DNA from: JBECKR01 sp040235415
Lineage (GTDB): Bacteria > Acidobacteriota > Polarisedimenticolia > Polarisedimenticolales > Polarisedimenticolaceae
DNA length: 7,683 nt
Direction of reading: 5' to 3'
Assembly (NCBI GenBank): GCA_040235415.1
Contig: JBECKR010000131.1
Coordinates: 1-7,683, forward strand
Part shown: positions 6,374-7,683 of the stretch, in pieces
How positions within the stretch are numbered: position 1 is the first letter of the stretch
Layout of the letters: each line of letters opens with the position of its first letter
Made by a program: the position numbers and the translations under genes
The notes under the pieces: model-generated
Told to the model about the DNA's origin: nothing
Databases searched by the model: none
What the model saw: the letters and a program-made list of their open reading frames with translations, nothing else

Positions 6374-7683
6374 CACGGGTCGGCTCGTCGCGGGGCGTCC
6401 CCCGCCCTCCCGCCGAGCCCGCCGCGGAGCGCCTCCGCGCGCTGCTGCACGACCGCGACTTCACCGAGGCCCGGCTGCGCGAGGTGCTGCACGCTCCCGA
6501 GGTGCCGTTCCCGAGCCGGACGAACCTCCCCCGGCTGCTGCACCACGCCTCGGACGGCTCGGCGCTGTCGTGCCTGGTGCGGTGGTTCGTCGCCGGAGCC
6601 GGCGTCGCGGCCGACGTCGCGCGATCCGCGTTCCGAGCGAAAGAGATCGACCTGCTGCGATCGGCCGGGCTGGTGCGCGGACTCGCGGACCGCTTCGAGC
6701 CCCGCGTACACCTGCTCCCGTTCGAGGGAATGTGGCTCGCCGCGGACCCGTTCCGGCGGCTGCGGTCGCGTTCCGCCCGCGACTTCGTCCCTCCCCCCAG
6801 CCCGGTGAGCCGCCACCTGCTGCGCTTCACCCGCCGGCGCCCGTGCCGCTCGGCGCTCGACCTCGGCACCGGCACGGGGGTCCACGCGGTCGCGGCCGCG
6901 GCGCACGCCCGGACCGTCGTCGCGACCGACCTGAACTCCCGTGCCACCGCCTACGCCCGGTTCAACGCCGCGCTCAACGGCGTGTCGATCGAAACCTTGG
7001 ACGGCGACCTGTACGCGCCGGTCGCGTCGCGCCGTTTCGATCTCGTGGTGAGCAACCCGCCGTTCATCCTGGCGCCGACCCCACGATTCCTGTTCCGCGA
7101 CAGCGGTCTCGAGCTCGACGCGATCTGCGCCCGGGTCGTCCGCGGAGCCACCGACCACCTCGAGGACGGCGGCTGGCTGCAGATCGTCGGCGAGTGGGCC
7201 GCGATCCGCGGTCAGGACTGGCGCGACCGCGTCGCGGGGTGGGTCCGGGGCACCGGTTGCGATGCGATCGTGCTGCGAGCCAACACGTTCCTGCCCGAGA
7301 CGTACGCCCAGGAGCGGATCGCCGAGACGGAAAAACACGGGGAGCGGATCCCGCCCGACGAGTTCGGGCGCTGGATGGCGTACTACCGTGCGCTCGGGGT
7401 CGAGGCGATCCTCGGAGGCCTGATCGCGTTGCGGCGCACCGGCGCCGGCGACCGTGTCGTGTTCGACGAGCTCGACCAGCCGCCCGGACCCGGGCTCGGG
7501 GAGGCAATGGAGCGCGCCTTCGCCGCCGTCGACGTCCTGGCGCTCCCGGACGACGACCCCGCGCTGCTCGACCTCCGTCCCAGACTCCTTCCGGGCGTCC
7601 GGCTGGCGCAAACCCTCGAGCCGCGCGACGGCGCCTGGGGGACGTGCGGCCTGCGCCTGGAGCTCGACGGGGCGATCCCGCGG
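6370..7683 (+). CDS. Class I SAM-dependent methyltransferase with NPPF motif, 3' end missing
   Basis: The frame is open from GTG 6370-6372 to the right edge (438 codons, no stop). The GTG overlaps the TGA of the sheath-like gene as GTGA, with GGGA five bases upstream, so translational coupling is likely. Residues about 20-120 form a helical or winged-helix-like N-terminal domain (LRALLHDRDFTEARLREVLH; later RSAGLVRGLADRFEPRVHLLPFEG). The Rossmann core has motif I DLGTGTG (164-170), the acidic end of strand 2 ATDLN with Asp187, and SNPPFI with Asn229. The NPPF-type motif IV is that of N- or Q-methylating enzymes such as PrmC/HemK, RsmC and RlmG, so an amide or base amino group is the likely target. 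A C-terminal domain after about 330 is seen only in part. The three-part layout resembles a PrmC-like family known mainly from actinobacteria. The substrate is unknown. Confidence 0.85.
   Translation, partial: MTRVGSSRGVPRPPAEPAAERLRALLHDRDFTEARLREVLHAPEVPFPSRTNLPRLLHHASDGSALSCLVRWFVAGAGVAADVARSAFRAKEIDLLRSAGLVRGLADRFEPRVHLLPFEGMWLAADPFRRLRSRSARDFVPPPSPVSRHLLRFTRRRPCRSALDLGTGTGVHAVAAAAHARTVVATDLNSRATAYARFNAALNGVSIETLDGDLYAPVASRRFDLVVSNPPFILAPTPRFLFRDSGLELDAICARVVRGATDHLEDGGWLQIVGEWAAIRGQDWRDRVAGWVRGTGCDAIVLRANTFLPETYAQERIAETEKHGERIPPDEFGRWMAYYRALGVEAILGGLIALRRTGAGDRVVFDELDQPPGPGLGEAMERAFAAVDVLALPDDDPALLDLRPRLLPGVRLAQTLEPRDGAWGTCGLRLELDGAIPR

Noticed and set aside
6031..7611. Minus-strand open frame of 526 codons opposite the methyltransferase
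   Set aside because: Composition is Arg/Gly/Val-rich without motifs, while the plus strand there shows DLGTGTG and NPPF in good order.

Overview
This is a very GC-rich window (well above two-thirds G+C by eye) with long antisense open frames and strong third-position GC bias. It holds part of a type VI secretion system (T6SS) locus. The mix of families (VgrG followed by a DUF6484 protein, DUF2169, a TIGR02270-type HEAT protein and a sheath protein with TssB-like and TssC-like parts) is one I associate with Myxococcota and related high-GC Gram-negatives; Planctomycetota or another phylum cannot be excluded from this sequence alone.

Layout: (1) bases 3-737, plus strand: the 3' part of a TIGR02270-like HEAT-repeat gene whose start lies off the window. 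(2) It converges, with a 12-base gap and a palindrome covering both stop codons, on a tight minus-strand four-gene operon transcribed from about 4784 down to 750: vgrG, a DUF6484 gene, a small gene for an unusual Gly/Ala/Val-rich protein with a five-residue period, and a DUF2169 gene. Spacings are 2, 16 and 0 bases, so these four are almost certainly co-translated. (3) Bases 4785-4975 form a divergent promoter region with AT-richer -10-like hexamers on both strands and a GC-rich hairpin in the vgrG leader. (4) On the plus strand a sheath-like gene (4976-6373) fuses a TssB-like head to a shortened TssC-like body. It overlaps by four bases (GTGA) a class I SAM-dependent methyltransferase gene that runs off the right edge.

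How they fit together: VgrG is the trimeric spike that tips the T6SS tube. DUF6484 and DUF2169 proteins are spike-associated accessory proteins in such loci. The hybrid sheath-like protein presumably works with, or regulates, the canonical contractile sheath, which is not in this window. The HEAT protein belongs to a family often seen beside T6SS genes. No PAAR tip, no recognisable toxin or immunity gene and no core membrane or baseplate gene is present here, so this looks like an accessory or flanking part of a larger cluster. The points most worth a second look are the truncated TssB-TssC hybrid, its translational coupling to a methyltransferase, and the small repeat protein sitting where a cargo or PAAR gene might be expected. 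I saw no tRNA, rRNA, CRISPR array, insertion sequence or clear pseudogene.
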